Of a DNA stretch of 64,000 nucleotides, positions 36,292 through 46,327 are shown piece after piece. The stretch lies in contig NZ_JAQQFV010000004.1 in assembly GCF_029675105.1 (NCBI RefSeq), positions 310,001 through 374,000 of the forward strand, given 5' to 3'. Source of the DNA: Nocardia anocheti (GTDB lineage Bacteria; Actinomycetota; Actinomycetes; Mycobacteriales; Mycobacteriaceae). Both the position numbers and the translations under genes were made by a program. Positions within the stretch are counted from its first letter, which is position 1; each line of letters opens with the position of its first letter. Under the pieces are notes generated by a model. The model was given only the letters and a program-made list of their open reading frames with translations. It was not told the origin of the DNA and did not search any database.

Positions 36292-37392
36292 ATGGCGTCC
36301 ACAGCACCGCAGAAGCTCCCCCCGCTCCCCGTGCTCCGCGCGATCGATCGCGTCCGTGCCGCGCTCGGGAGCCTGTACCGGAATCTGGTTCCGGGCCACA
36401 TCGCCCTGCTGGAATTACAGATCGCCGGATTCCTCTCCCAGGCCATCAGCACGGCCGCCGAACTCGGGATCGCCGACGAACTGGCCGGGGGTCCGCGCAC
36501 GGCGGCGCAGCTGGCGCGCGCGGTCGAGGCCGACGAGGAGGGGCTGCGCAGGCTGATGCGCCTGCTGGTGAGCTACAACGTGTTCGCGCAACGCCGCGAC
36601 GGCTCCTACACGCTGACCCGGATGGGTGACACGCTGCGCAGCGATGCCCCGGTGACCCTGCGCGACGTGTCGAAGTTCTTCGGTTCCAAGTTCCACCGCA
36701 ACCACTGGTCGCATCTCACCGACGCGGTCCGCACCGGCGAGTCCGTGGGCCCGGCCATCGACGGGTCTAGCTTCTTCGACTACACGGCCGACCACCCCGA
36801 GGTCGGCGAACTGTTCGACCGGGCGATGACCAGCATCGGCACCCTGTCCACCGAACCGCTGCTCGCGGCCTACGATTTCGGCCGGTTCGACACGCTGGTC
36901 GACGTCGGCGGCGGGCAGGGCGGCCTGCTCACCGAGATCCTCGGCCGGTACCCGGCGGCGCGCGGGGTCGTGTTCGACCTGCCGAACGTGGTCGACGACC
37001 TGACCGCCGAACTCGCGACAGCCGGGCTCACCGAGCGATGCGCGGTGGAGGCCGGGTCGTTCTTCGAGAAGGTGCCCGACGGCGGCGACGCCTACCTGCT
37101 CAAACACATCCTGCACGACTGGTCCGACGAGCGCGCCGAGGAGATCTTGCGCACCATCCGGCTCGCGATGAACCGGTCGACCACGCTGCTGGTGATCGAA
37201 CTGGTGCTGCCCGAGGACGACCGTCCGCACCCCGGCAAGTTCATCGATCTGGAGATGCTGGTGAACACCGACGGCGGCCACGAACGCACCGAGACACAGT
37301 TTCGCGAGCTGCTGGCGCGCAGCGGCTTCACCCTCACCCGGACCGTCCACACCGCCGCGCCGGACTGCGTGCTGGAGGCCCTCGCCCGCTGA
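36292..37392 (+). CDS. SAM-dependent O-methyltransferase (family 2)
   Basis: 366 residues. An N-terminal winged-helix dimerisation domain (AAELGIADELAGGPRTAAQL) precedes a Rossmann methyltransferase core with SAM motif LVDVGGGQGGLLTEIL near 203-218 and the DHH-like LLKHILHDWSDERAEEIL region. Family members methylate small-molecule hydroxyls (hydroxyneurosporene, polyketides). The true substrate is unknown; no biosynthetic cluster is adjacent. Confidence 0.8.
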   Translation: MASTAPQKLPPLPVLRAIDRVRAALGSLYRNLVPGHIALLELQIAGFLSQAISTAAELGIADELAGGPRTAAQLARAVEADEEGLRRLMRLLVSYNVFAQRRDGSYTLTRMGDTLRSDAPVTLRDVSKFFGSKFHRNHWSHLTDAVRTGESVGPAIDGSSFFDYTADHPEVGELFDRAMTSIGTLSTEPLLAAYDFGRFDTLVDVGGGQGGLLTEILGRYPAARGVVFDLPNVVDDLTAELATAGLTERCAVEAGSFFEKVPDGGDAYLLKHILHDWSDERAEEILRTIRLAMNRSTTLLVIELVLPEDDRPHPGKFIDLEMLVNTDGGHERTETQFRELLARSGFTLTRTVHTAAPDCVLEALAR

Positions 37393-37455
37393 GTCCGGCT
37401 CGACACGCCGCCGCCGATTATGTGTGGCACCCGCCACCAGTGCTTCAATGCGGCT

Positions 37456-37845
37456 ATGACCAGGACCACATTCGCTCGATCCCTGATGGCCGTCGCCGCG
37501 GGCTGTGCGGCCGGATTCACCCTTTTCACCGCCCCCGCCCAGGCGACCAACGAGAACCCGCTCGACTGCGCGGGGGTGCCCGGCGCCCAGGCCGCGGCCG
37601 ACCGGGAGAGCGCCGCGCGCGGCATCGCGATCACGCCGCTGTGCTTCAGCGGCGGCCTCTACAGCGGCATCCACGCCGGGATCCCGCTGGCGGTACTCAA
37701 CCCGCTGACCATGCCCGGCACCGCCAGCGTATGCGTCGACGAGCGCGGAACCGTCGAGGCGGCCGCCAGGTTCGAGTGGACCGACCGGGTGCACGTGATG
37801 CCGATGTGCATCCAGAACCGCGCGTTCGGCGTCTACGAGCTCTAG
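37456..37845 (+). CDS. Small secreted protein
   Basis: 129 residues. A Sec signal peptide spans 1-30 with cleavage after APAQA. The mature protein has four Cys (near 36, 57, 95 and 116) that could form two disulfides. No recognised domain. ATG 37456 gives a normal signal peptide; the upstream in-frame ATG 37420 does not. Confidence 0.65.
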   Translation: MTRTTFARSLMAVAAGCAAGFTLFTAPAQATNENPLDCAGVPGAQAAADRESAARGIAITPLCFSGGLYSGIHAGIPLAVLNPLTMPGTASVCVDERGTVEAAARFEWTDRVHVMPMCIQNRAFGVYEL

Positions 37846-37915
37846 CTCCGCCGATCGCCTTCCCACCGCGCCGCTGCTCCCCTGCGAGATCCGCGGCGCG
37901 GTGGGTCCACTCGGT

Positions 37916-37930
37916 TAGGGTTGATCGGTG
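37916..37930 (+). promoter_or_regulatory. Probable leaderless promoter
   Basis: TAGGGT (37916-37921) ends six bases before GTG 37928; no Shine-Dalgarno. Confidence 0.35.
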
Positions 37931-38884
37931 GCCAAGTCAGCGACTCCGGCTGTCGAACTGCCGGTCGGCGAGCACACGGTGCGGGTGAGCAACCCGGACC
38001 GGGTGTACTTTCCCGAGCTGGGCGCGACGAAGCTCGACCTGGTGCGCTACTACCTGAGCGTGGGTGACGGCATCGTCGCCGCGCTGCGGGACCGGCCGTG
38101 CATGCTGCACCGGTTCCCCAAGGGCCTGCCCGGCGGGAAGGTGCACCAGAAGCGGTTGCCGGGCGGTGCGCCGGACTGGATCTCGACGGTGCGCGTGTAC
38201 TTCCCACGCTACGGCAGGCACGCCGACGAACTGTGCGTCCACGAGCTCGCCGACGTGATCTGGGCGGTGCAGATGTCGACGGTGGAGTTCCATCCGTGGA
38301 ACTCCAGGGCCAGCGACACCGAATCGCCCGACGAGTGGCGCATCGATCTCGATCCCATGCCGGATTGTCCGTGGTCGCGGGTGCGGCGGGTCGCGCATGT
38401 CGTGCACGAGGCGCTCGACGAGCTCGGCGCGGTCGGCTGGCCCAAGACCTCCGGCGGGTCGGGGATGCACGTCTACGTGCGGATCGCGCCGGAATACGGC
38501 TTCCAGCAGGTCCGCCGCGCAGCGCTCGCGTTCGCGCGGGAGGTCGAGCGGCGCGCGCCCACGGACGTGACCACCGCCTGGTGGCGCAAGGACCGTGATC
38601 CCGCGCGGTTGTTCGTCGACTACAACCAGAACGCGCGCGATCACACCATCGCCGCCGCCTACTCGGTGCGCGGCGTACCGGCGGCCACGGTGTCGACGCC
38701 GGTGCGCTGGAGCGAGATCGACGAGATCCATCCCCGCGACTTCACGCTCGCCACCGTGCCCGCCCGCTACGCCGAGCTCGGTGACCTGCAGGCCGGGATG
38801 GACGCGGCCGTGTTCGACATCGCGCCGCTGCTCGAGCTGGCCGACCGCCACGGCGTGGACGAACCGGTGGACCTCGACGAATAG
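37928..38884 (+). CDS. LigD-type polymerase domain protein (stand-alone)
   Basis: 318 residues, the archaeo-eukaryotic primase-like polymerase domain of bacterial NHEJ ligase D. It shows VSNPDRVYFPELGATKLDLV, the metal-binding Asp pair in WRIDLDPMPD, KTSGGSGMHVYV and DYNQNARDHTIAAAYSVR. No ligase or nuclease domain and no ku gene are nearby, so it is like the mycobacterial PolD-type proteins that fill gaps or add ribonucleotides at breaks. GTG start without Shine-Dalgarno. Confidence 0.85.
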   Translation: MAKSATPAVELPVGEHTVRVSNPDRVYFPELGATKLDLVRYYLSVGDGIVAALRDRPCMLHRFPKGLPGGKVHQKRLPGGAPDWISTVRVYFPRYGRHADELCVHELADVIWAVQMSTVEFHPWNSRASDTESPDEWRIDLDPMPDCPWSRVRRVAHVVHEALDELGAVGWPKTSGGSGMHVYVRIAPEYGFQQVRRAALAFAREVERRAPTDVTTAWWRKDRDPARLFVDYNQNARDHTIAAAYSVRGVPAATVSTPVRWSEIDEIHPRDFTLATVPARYAELGDLQAGMDAAVFDIAPLLELADRHGVDEPVDLDE

Positions 38885-39004
38885 CGGAACCCTTCCGCGC
38901 GCGCTGATCGCGGGGCTGCGCGGGCGCGCCCGAGCAGGAAGAATCGACACTCCCACCCGGGGCTCCCACGCGCCTCGGTCGAGCCGATGACCCAGGAGGT
39001 CTCC

Positions 39005-39955
39005 GTGCAGGAACCCGCGCCCACGATCGCGATCGGACCAAACCAGCCGAGTTCGCGCCTGCTGGAGAAAGCGGTGCTCAGGGCGGGTGCGCAGGTCGGC
39101 GCGCTGGACGACGCCGACGCGCTGATCTGGATCGGCGCACCGGGCGAGTTCCCCGAGACGCTGCCCGGCTCGGTCCGCTGGGTGCAGCTGCCCGCCGCGG
39201 GCATCGAGGACTACTTCGCCGCGGGCGTCTTCGAGGCCCATCCCGGCATCACCTTCACCTCCGCGGCGGGCGCGTTCGCCGACAGTGTCGCCGAGCACGC
39301 GCTGACGCTGCTGCTGGCGGGTGTGCGGTATCTGCCCGAGCACCTGCGGGCGACCTCCTGGCAGCAGCGCGAATTCTTCCCGCACGTCGGGTCGTTGCGC
39401 GGCAAGACGGTGACGATCCTCGGCGCGGGCGGGATCGGGCGGGCGCTGATCCCGATGCTGGCGCCGCTGGGCGCGCACGTCATCGCGGTGAACCGGTCGG
39501 GGCGCCCGGTCGCCGGGCCGGGCATTCCCGCCGACGTGGAGACGGTGCCCGCCGAGCAGCTGGGTCGGGTGTGGTCGCACACCGATCACGTGGTGGTCGC
39601 CGCCCCCGCGACCGCGCGGACCCGGCACCTGATCGGCGCGGACGAACTGGCCCGGCTCAAGCCGTCCTCGTGGGTGATCAATGTGGCCAGGGGCAGCCTG
39701 GTCGACACCGCGGCGCTGGTCGACGCGCTGTCGCGGGGCGCGATCGGCGGCGCCGGGCTCGATGTCACCGACCCGGAACCGCTGCCCGACGGCCATCCGC
39801 TGTGGAGCCTGCCCAACGCGATCATCACCCCGCACGATTCCAACCCGCCACAATTGCGGCTGGCCGCCTTCGCCGATCACGTCGGCGCGAATGTGGCCCG
39901 CTTCGTCGCGGGCGAGCAGCTGCACGCGCTGATCGATCCGGACCGGGGTTACTGA
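39005..39955 (+). CDS. D-isomer-specific 2-hydroxyacid dehydrogenase
   Basis: 316 residues. NAD-binding GAGGIGRALIP motif near 137-147, catalytic Arg in INVARGSLVDT, Glu in TDPEPLPDGHP and His in ITPHDSNPP. Substrate unknown. GTG 39005 is chosen over ATG 38987 because the perfect Shine-Dalgarno AGGAGGT (38994-39000) lies 4 bases before it and inside any longer ORF. Confidence 0.85.
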   Translation: MQEPAPTIAIGPNQPSSRLLEKAVLRAGAQVGALDDADALIWIGAPGEFPETLPGSVRWVQLPAAGIEDYFAAGVFEAHPGITFTSAAGAFADSVAEHALTLLLAGVRYLPEHLRATSWQQREFFPHVGSLRGKTVTILGAGGIGRALIPMLAPLGAHVIAVNRSGRPVAGPGIPADVETVPAEQLGRVWSHTDHVVVAAPATARTRHLIGADELARLKPSSWVINVARGSLVDTAALVDALSRGAIGGAGLDVTDPEPLPDGHPLWSLPNAIITPHDSNPPQLRLAAFADHVGANVARFVAGEQLHALIDPDRGY

Positions 39956-40068
39956 CGCCGGGCACCCGGAACGCTTCCGTTCGGAGATATGCCGGGTGAA
40001 CGGTAGGCCGGAATCGGACAGTACGGATAGGCTGTCGTGGTCCTGGCTCGGTAAGGATGGGATCGGCA

Positions 40069-40803
40069 ATGGGATGGACCTTCACCGCTGACGAATTCGC
40101 GCACGTCTGGCGGGAATCGGGTCGCGATCGCCTGCCGTTCCCGATCCGCGTGCTGGAATCACCGCACACCGAGCACGAGGCGACCCGGCTGCGCACCGGG
40201 CTCGATCAACGACTACCCGGCGGCGGCGATCCCGACCTCACCGCGTGCCTGCGGATCCTCGCCGAACCCCACGCCAGGATCGTGCTGGTCGGGGGCGGAC
40301 ACACGCCGGGCAGCGAGATCCGGCTGCTCGCCTGCGCCGTCTACGACCGGGCCGTGCTGGTGCGCCAGGAACCCGGCACGCGCCCCGATTACGGTGGCAG
40401 CGTGCGGGTTTCGATCGGGCACACCGCCGGGATGGGCTCCCGGATCACCGCGTGCCTGCCCGACACGCCACCGGGACGTGAACCGGCGCGCGAAGCCGCC
40501 ACCGAGGCCGTGCGCGACGAGGAGACGGTGGTCGCCACCCATCCCGCGGTGCCCCGTATCCAGCGATTATTGCGCCGCAGACACACCGCCGAGGGGCACA
40601 TCCGCATCGAGACCGGCCTGGACCGCGAGGTGCCCGCCGCACCGGTGCACTACAGCTGGATCGATGTCGCCGGAGACGGTCGATACCTACTGCGAGCAGG
40701 GGAAACGGTGCACGTGGTGCCCGCGACGCCCGGTCAGCTCGCCGCCCAGCTCCAGCGCAGGCTGGCACCGGCGCACAGTTCGCACAGCAGAAGGTCCGGC
40801 TAG
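40069..40803 (+). CDS. EspG-like type VII secretion chaperone
   Basis: 244 residues of the ESX secretion-associated EspG family: WTFTADEFAHVWRES at the N-terminus and VRVSIGHTAGMGSRITACLP in the core. EspG proteins bind the tips of PE-PPE substrate pairs and keep them soluble for export. ATG 40069 matches the family start; ATG 40057 adds four residues. First gene of a three-gene island with no ESX membrane components nearby. Confidence 0.75.
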   Translation: MGWTFTADEFAHVWRESGRDRLPFPIRVLESPHTEHEATRLRTGLDQRLPGGGDPDLTACLRILAEPHARIVLVGGGHTPGSEIRLLACAVYDRAVLVRQEPGTRPDYGGSVRVSIGHTAGMGSRITACLPDTPPGREPAREAATEAVRDEETVVATHPAVPRIQRLLRRRHTAEGHIRIETGLDREVPAAPVHYSWIDVAGDGRYLLRAGETVHVVPATPGQLAAQLQRRLAPAHSSHSRRSG

Positions 40804-40840
40804 CCTGGACCACGAACGCTTCATCTGGAGGGGAGACGCG

Positions 40841-41212
40841 ATGACGATCGAGACCAGCAGGGCCGAGATCTCCCGGTTCCGCACCGCCGCCGCGACGGGG
40901 ACGCTGAAGTTCGAGCCCGAGGCCGCGCGCCGCTGCGCCGAACTCTACGAACAGCAGGCCGACCAGCTCGGTCAGTTACGTCAGCGTCTCGAATCCGCCT
41001 CCGAGGCAGGTGGATTCGGTGGTTTCGTCTCCGCCCAGCAGTTACGGGCCGGGTTCGCGCACAAGGCGCGTGACGCGGCCACGCTCATCGACCATTACAT
41101 CGAGGCGGCCTACCGGATGAAGGAAGCGTTCCTGCTCAGCGGGGGCCTCTACGACGAAGCCGACGCCGCGGCCGCCGCCGCCCTGCGCGCCGTCGACACC
41201 CGGATGCGCTGA
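40841..41212 (+). CDS. Small helical type VII-associated protein, PE-like position
   Basis: 123 residues, almost entirely helical with a turn at GGFGGF (near 58-63), the size and layout of a WXG100/PE-type helical hairpin, though no WXG or canonical PE motif is present. GGAGGGGAG lies just before ATG 40841. Its TGA overlaps the ATG of the PPE-like gene (TGATG), implying coupled synthesis of a heterodimer. Confidence 0.6.
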   Translation: MTIETSRAEISRFRTAAATGTLKFEPEAARRCAELYEQQADQLGQLRQRLESASEAGGFGGFVSAQQLRAGFAHKARDAATLIDHYIEAAYRMKEAFLLSGGLYDEADAAAAAALRAVDTRMR

Positions 41213-42792
41213 TGAGCGGAACCGACCCCACCTACATCAGTGCCATGGAGCATTTCGAATCCATGCCGCACGAACAGATCTACGCGCGCACCCAGCAGAT
41301 CGACGCGGGCGCGGTCCTCGACGCCTCGATGGCCTGGCTCGAGGCCGCGGCCGCGCTGAGCACCACCCTGCCGATCACCAAGGCCGACGCCGAACGCGTG
41401 ATCAACGAGGCGGGCTGGGAGGGCGCCGCCGCCGAGGCCGCCTTCGCCAGCACCCGCGCCTTCGCCGCCGCCCTGGACGAACTGGCCGTCGTGGCAGCCG
41501 AAGTCGGCGCCCGTCTCGGTGGGGTCGCGGCGGCCGCCGAAGCGGTGAAGCTGGCCGTGGTCGCGCCCGGTGATTCGGGGCCCATCGGCACCATCGCGCG
41601 ACTGTTGGAGTCCGCCAAGGTGATCGACGCGCAGATGGCGACCGAGGCGTTGCGCCAGGAAGCCGTGCTGGCCATGAACATGATCTACAAGCCCGCGTAT
41701 TCACTGGCGGGAACCGGCGTTCCGTCCCTCCCCCCACCACCGGGCGCCCGCGGACAGGAATCGCCCGCGCCGAACGGTGCACCGTCTCGTCCGCAGAACT
41801 CGCCCGCTCTGCCACAGGAGGGCACCCCGCAAGGCACTGCACCGGAAGGTGATTCGCCCCAGCGCCCCGGGTCATCCACGCCTCCGGGGGATGGTTCGCC
41901 CCAGAATCCCGGAGCATCCACGCCTCCGGAGGGGGAAACTCCGGCGCCGACCGAGGGGACTCCCGACGCCCCCGCTCCCCCGCCCACCGGCAGCACCCCC
42001 GCGCCTACGGAAGACAGTCCCGCACCGTCGACTCCGGCACCGACCGACGGGGCTCCCGCGGCGCCCACTCCCCCGCCCACCGACAGCACCCCCACGCCCA
42101 CCGAAGACAGTCCCGCACCGTCGACTCCGACACCGACCGAGGGCGCACCCGTGCCCACGGAAGACAGTCCCACGCCGTCGGCTCCGGGGCCGACCGGTGA
42201 GTCCACTGCGCCGCCGCCGACGGAGACCTCCGCGCCGCCGTCACCCCCGGCACCCACCACGCAGGATGCGCCGACGCCTGCTCCTCCGGCACCCACCACG
42301 CAAGACGCCCCGACTCCGACGGAGGGGCCGACGCCTGCTCCTCCGGCGCCGACGCAGCAGGATTCGGCCCCGACTACGACGGAGGCGCCGGAGCCGATGC
42401 CGGGGCAGACGCTTCCGACACCGGAAACACAGCCATCGCAGCCGAGTGATCCGCCGAGTGCGCCCGCGCCGGAGCAGCCTGTGCCCGAACCGAACTCGCC
42501 TGAGCCGCCTGCGAGTGAGACGCCGCCGTCGACCGAACCGCCTGCACCCGCACCGAATTCACCGGCACCGGCACCGGAGCAGCCTTCGGGTCAGGCACCC
42601 GCCCCGGCCGAACAGCCTGCGCCACGGCCTGTTCCGGCACCGGTTCCCGGTGGACCCGGCATGTCCGACCCGGGTGGGCAGCCGGGTGTCACCGGGCCGA
42701 TACCTGGTTCGGAAAACCCGCAGCCGCAACCTGTTCCGCCGCCGCCGTCACCGGCGGACATGGACCAGCCCGGAGTCATCCCGCGCCGCTGA
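41212..42792 (+). CDS. PPE-like protein with Pro/Thr repeat tail
   Basis: 526 residues. The N-terminal 165 residues are Ala-rich helices of PPE/ESX-substrate type (MEHFESMPHEQIYARTQQID, then EAGWEGAAAEAAFAST with a W-x-G turn). From about 175 onward it is a Pro/Thr/Ser/Glu-rich tail built of short imperfect repeats, with no hydrophobic anchor. Likely exported with its upstream partner under EspG chaperoning. Confidence 0.65.
   Translation: MSGTDPTYISAMEHFESMPHEQIYARTQQIDAGAVLDASMAWLEAAAALSTTLPITKADAERVINEAGWEGAAAEAAFASTRAFAAALDELAVVAAEVGARLGGVAAAAEAVKLAVVAPGDSGPIGTIARLLESAKVIDAQMATEALRQEAVLAMNMIYKPAYSLAGTGVPSLPPPPGARGQESPAPNGAPSRPQNSPALPQEGTPQGTAPEGDSPQRPGSSTPPGDGSPQNPGASTPPEGETPAPTEGTPDAPAPPPTGSTPAPTEDSPAPSTPAPTDGAPAAPTPPPTDSTPTPTEDSPAPSTPTPTEGAPVPTEDSPTPSAPGPTGESTAPPPTETSAPPSPPAPTTQDAPTPAPPAPTTQDAPTPTEGPTPAPPAPTQQDSAPTTTEAPEPMPGQTLPTPETQPSQPSDPPSAPAPEQPVPEPNSPEPPASETPPSTEPPAPAPNSPAPAPEQPSGQAPAPAEQPAPRPVPAPVPGGPGMSDPGGQPGVTGPIPGSENPQPQPVPPPPSPADMDQPGVIPRR
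41930..42360 (+). repeat. Tandem Pro/Thr coding repeats
   Basis: Imperfect units of the form GSTPAPTEDSPAPSTPAPTD are repeated within the PPE-like gene, with DNA-level similarity (for example GAAGACAGTCCCGCACCGTC at 42009 and 42105). Such tracts expand and contract by slippage or recombination. Confidence 0.7.
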
Positions 42793-42909
42793 CCCTTGTC
42801 GGGGTTCGGCCACGATGACGACGACCGTGCCGCGGTTCTCGGGATCGAGGGACGTCACCTTGCCGCTCGGCCGCCGGTAGCGCATGGGCGCGCGAGGCGG
42901 GTCGGGGTT

Positions 42910-44025
42910 TCAGACCTTCACGAGGTCGTCGGCGTGGATGACCGGGCGCTGCATGGTGTCGGGGAGTTCGGTGGTGGAGCGGCCGAGCATGGTGGTGAGC
43001 TCGGTGCTGTCGTATTCGACGACGCCGCGGGCGATGACGGTGTCGTCGGGGCTCACCAGGTCGACCACGTCGCCGCCGAAGAAGCGGCCGCGGATGCCGG
43101 TGATGCCCGCGGCGAGCAGGGAGCGGCGTTCGGTGACGGCGGTGACGGCGCCCGCGTCGAGCAGGACGGCGCCGCGGGTGTCGGCGGCGTGCCGCACCCA
43201 GAACTTGCGGCCGGACAGGCGCACGGGGCGGGCGGCGAAGGCGGTGCCGACGGTGCCGACGGTGAGGGCGTCGGCGGCATCGGCGGCCGAGGCCAGCAGG
43301 ACCGGGATGCCCGCGTCGGCGGCGAGGCGGGCGGCGGAGAGCTTGGAGGCCATGCCGCCGGTGCCGAGCGCGCCGCCGCTGCCCGCGATGACGCCGTCGA
43401 GATCGGCGCTGCCACGCACCTCGGGGATGAAGTTGGCGGCACCCTTGCGCGGGTCGCCGTCGTAGAGCCCGGCGACATCGGAGAGCAGGATCAGCGCGTC
43501 GGCGCCGACCAGGTGGGCCACCAGGGCGGCGAGGCGGTCGTTGTCGCCGAAGCGCAGTTCCTCGGTGGCGACGGTGTCGTTCTCGTTGACCACCGCGACC
43601 GCGCCGAGGGAACGCAGCCGGTCGAGGGTGCGCTGGGCGTTGCGGTGGTGCTCGCGGCGGGCGAAATCGTCGGCCGAGAGCAGGATCTGGCCGACGGTGC
43701 GGTCGTAGCGCGCGAACGAGGTGCCCCAGGCGTGCGCCAGCGCCAACTGGCCGACACTGGCGGCGGCCTGCTTGGTCGCGAGATCCTTGGGCCTGCGCGA
43801 CAGGCCCAGCGGCGCGATGCCAGCGCCGATCGCCCCCGAGGACACGACCACCACATCCGACCCCGCGCGCATCCGCGCCTCCACGGCGTCGGCGAGCCGG
43901 TCCAGCCGGTCGGTGTCGAGACCGCCCTCGAGACTGGTCAGCGCCGAGGACCCGATCTTCACCACCACCGCGCGCGCCGACACGATGGCCTGACGCGCCG
44001 CGCTCAGCTCCGAACTCACCCGCAT
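42910..44025 (-). CDS. proB: Glutamate 5-kinase
   Basis: 371 residues. Amino-acid kinase domain with [22 protein letters not shown] and [10 protein letters not shown], and a C-terminal PUA domain (about 285-368). It phosphorylates glutamate in the first step of proline synthesis and is usually feedback-inhibited by proline. ATG 44025 follows GGGAG. 125 bases downstream of obg on the same strand. Confidence 0.95.
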   Translation of the reverse strand: MRVSSELSAARQAIVSARAVVVKIGSSALTSLEGGLDTDRLDRLADAVEARMRAGSDVVVVSSGAIGAGIAPLGLSRRPKDLATKQAAASVGQLALAHAWGTSFARYDRTVGQILLSADDFARREHHRNAQRTLDRLRSLGAVAVVNENDTVATEELRFGDNDRLAALVAHLVGADALILLSDVAGLYDGDPRKGAANFIPEVRGSADLDGVIAGSGGALGTGGMASKLSAARLAADAGIPVLLASAADAADALTVGTVGTAFAARPVRLSGRKFWVRHAADTRGAVLLDAGAVTAVTERRSLLAAGITGIRGRFFGGDVVDLVSPDDTVIARGVVEYDSTELTTMLGRSTTELPDTMQRPVIHADDLVKV

Positions 44026-44150
44026 AGCTCTACTCCCTGCACCGCGATCACCGTCGTCGACGGTCCCGGCTCACACCGGCGACCCACCGCAGTATGCCGA
44101 TCGAACGACCGAGGGCGACATCGGTTTTCACCGGATCGCCACGGCCGAAC

Positions 44151-45605
44151 CTACTTCCCGTCCTCGTCGAGCAGACCACGCCGGGCACGCGAGGCGAGCT
44201 TGCGCTCGGCCGCGCCGACGCGGTCGTTGTTTTCCAGGCGCACGTCGGTTCCGCGACCGGTCGGCACGATGTCGACGCCCGCGGAGACCTGCGGCTCCCA
44301 TTCGAACGACACGTCACCGATGGTCACCGAGCAACCCGGCTCGGCGCCCTGCTTGACCAGCTCGGCTTCCACGCCGAGACGGGCCAGGCGGTCGGCCAGG
44401 TAGCCCACGGCCTCATCGTTGTCGAACTGGGTCTGGCGCACCCAGCGTTCCGGGCGGGTGCCGCGCACGATGAAGCCGCCGGGCTCCTGCGGGTCGGCGA
44501 TCACGCTGAAGCCGGACTCGTCGGTGGCGATCGGACGGATCACCGGACGCTTCGGCGCGGCCTTGGGGTGGTCCTCGCGGTACTGGCGGACCATGTCGGC
44601 CAGCGCGAAGGTCAACGGGCGCAGGCCAGCCCGGCTCACCGCGGAGATCTCGAACACCGGCCAGCCGCGTTCGGTGAACTCGGGAGTCACCATCTCGGCC
44701 AGCTCGGCGCCGTCGGGGACGTCGGTCTTGTTGAGGATCACCACGCGCGGGCGGTCGGCCAGGTCGCCCAGGCTCTCGTCACCGGTCAGCGCGGGCTTGT
44801 AGGCGGCCAGTTCGGCCTCGAGCGCGTCGACGTCGGAGACGGGGTCGCGGCCGGGTTCCAGGGTGGCGCAGTCGACCACGTGCGCGAGCACCGCGCAGCG
44901 TTCCAGATGACGCAGGAAGTCCAGGCCGAGGCCGCGGCCGTCGCTGGCGCCGGGGATCAGGCCGGGCACGTCGGCCACGGTGAAGGTGGTGTCGCCGGAG
45001 GCCACCACGCCCAGGTTCGGGACCAGGGTGGTGAACGGGTAGTCGGCGATCTTGGGCTTGGCCGCGGACAGCACCGAGACCAGCGAGGACTTGCCCGCCG
45101 AGGGGAACCCGACCAGGCCGACGTCGGCGACCGACTTCAGCTCGAGGACCAGGTCCAGCTCTTCGCCCTCTTCGCCGAGCAGCGCGAAACCGGGCGCCTT
45201 GCGCGCCTTGGAGGCCAGCGAGGCGTTGCCCAGACCGCCGCGACCGCCCTTGGCGACGACGAACTGGTTGCCCGCGCCGACCAGGTCGACGACGACCTTG
45301 CCGTCACCGTCGACGACCACGGTGCCGTCGGGCACCTTGAGCACCAGATCGGCACCCTGTTTGCCGTCGCGGTTGCCGCCCTCGCCCGGCTTGCCGTTGC
45401 CCGCCTTGGCGTGCGGGTGGAAGTGGAAATCGAGCAGAGTGTGGACATTGGCGTCGACTTCGAGGATGACGTCCCCGCCGTTGCCGCCGTTGCCGCCGTC
45501 GGGCCCGCCGAGCGGCTTGAACTTCTCACGATGCACCGAGGCGCAACCGTGTCCACCTCTACCGGCACGAACATGAAGCACGACGCGGTCGATGAATTTG
45601 GACAT
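44151..45605 (-). CDS. obg: GTPase Obg/CgtA
   Basis: 484 residues: N-terminal Obg glycine-rich domain (1-158), G domain with [17 protein letters not shown] and NKTD, and a C-terminal OCT domain (ending [12 protein letters not shown]). It binds the 50S subunit and takes part in ribosome assembly and stress. ATG 45605 is fixed by AAGGAGGAGG just upstream; a longer ORF would run through the rpmA-obg hairpin. Confidence 0.95.
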   Translation of the reverse strand: MSKFIDRVVLHVRAGRGGHGCASVHREKFKPLGGPDGGNGGNGGDVILEVDANVHTLLDFHFHPHAKAGNGKPGEGGNRDGKQGADLVLKVPDGTVVVDGDGKVVVDLVGAGNQFVVAKGGRGGLGNASLASKARKAPGFALLGEEGEELDLVLELKSVADVGLVGFPSAGKSSLVSVLSAAKPKIADYPFTTLVPNLGVVASGDTTFTVADVPGLIPGASDGRGLGLDFLRHLERCAVLAHVVDCATLEPGRDPVSDVDALEAELAAYKPALTGDESLGDLADRPRVVILNKTDVPDGAELAEMVTPEFTERGWPVFEISAVSRAGLRPLTFALADMVRQYREDHPKAAPKRPVIRPIATDESGFSVIADPQEPGGFIVRGTRPERWVRQTQFDNDEAVGYLADRLARLGVEAELVKQGAEPGCSVTIGDVSFEWEPQVSAGVDIVPTGRGTDVRLENNDRVGAAERKLASRARRGLLDEDGK

Positions 45606-45660
45606 GGGTTGATCCTCCTCCTTCTGACTGGTCGTTGGCGGTAGGGGGTGATGGACACGA

Positions 45661-45696
45661 CAGAGCGGGTCAGGGAAACAACCCTGACCCGCTCTG
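45661..45696 (-). terminator. Perfect 15-bp hairpin between rpmA and obg
   Basis: CAGAGCGGGTCAGGG (45661-45675) pairs fully with 45682-45696 across a 6-nt loop (AAACAA). It starts 30 bases after the rpmA stop and lies 56 bases before obg, without a U-run. It probably reduces read-through or blocks 3' decay, giving more rplU-rpmA than obg message. Confidence 0.65.
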
Positions 45697-45726
45697 GTGT
45701 CCGTGGGGAGCCGACGCTCCAGGCGG

Positions 45727-45993
45727 TCAGGCCTGGACCGGCTCCGGGACGACGATGTTGACGGTCTTGCGGCCACGCTTGGTGCCGAACTCGACCGCGC
45801 CCGCCGCGAGGGCGAACAGGGTGTCGTCGCCGCCACGACCGACGTTCACGCCGGGGTGGAAGTGGGTTCCGCGCTGACGGACCAGGATCTCGCCCGCGCT
45901 GACCTTCTGGCCACCGAAGCGCTTCACGCCGAGGCGCTGGGCGTTGGAATCACGACCGTTCCGGGAGCTGGATGCACCCTTCTTATGTGCCAT
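45727..45993 (-). CDS. rpmA: 50S ribosomal protein L27
   Basis: 88 residues. Starts [20 protein letters not shown] with the basic N-terminal arm that reaches the peptidyl-transferase centre, and contains [16 protein letters not shown]. 22 bases downstream of rplU. Confidence 0.97.
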   Translation of the reverse strand: MAHKKGASSSRNGRDSNAQRLGVKRFGGQKVSAGEILVRQRGTHFHPGVNVGRGGDDTLFALAAGAVEFGTKRGRKTVNIVVPEPVQA

Positions 45994-46015
45994 TGCTTCG
46001 TCTCCTCGGGAATTC

Positions 46016-46327
46016 TTACTTGATGCCGGTGACCTTGATGACCGTCAGCGGCTGACGGTGACCCTGGCGCTTGTGGTAGCCGGTCTTGTTCTTGAACTTG
46101 TGGATCCGGATCTTCGGGCCCTTGGTCTGGTCGACGACCTCGGCGGCCACGGAGATCTTGGCCAGCTTGTCGGCGTCGGTGGTCAGATCGGCGCCGTCGA
46201 CGACGAGAACGGGGGTCAGGGCCACGGCGGTGCCGGGCTCGCCCTCGATCTTCTCGACCTTCACCAGGTCACCGACCGCGACCTTGTACTGCTTTCCGCC
46301 GGTCTTGACGATTGCGTACGCTGCCAT
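46016..46327 (-). CDS. rplU: 50S ribosomal protein L21
   Basis: 103 residues. [19 protein letters not shown] at the N-terminus and the basic [17 protein letters not shown] loop that contacts 23S rRNA. ATG 46327 gives the usual length. First gene of rplU-rpmA-obg. Confidence 0.97.
   Translation of the reverse strand: MAAYAIVKTGGKQYKVAVGDLVKVEKIEGEPGTAVALTPVLVVDGADLTTDADKLAKISVAAEVVDQTKGPKIRIHKFKNKTGYHKRQGHRQPLTVIKVTGIK

Noticed and set aside
41930..42360. CRISPR-like array
   Set aside because: The repeats are imperfect, in frame and code for a Pro/Thr tail; there are no uniform repeats with unique spacers and no cas genes.
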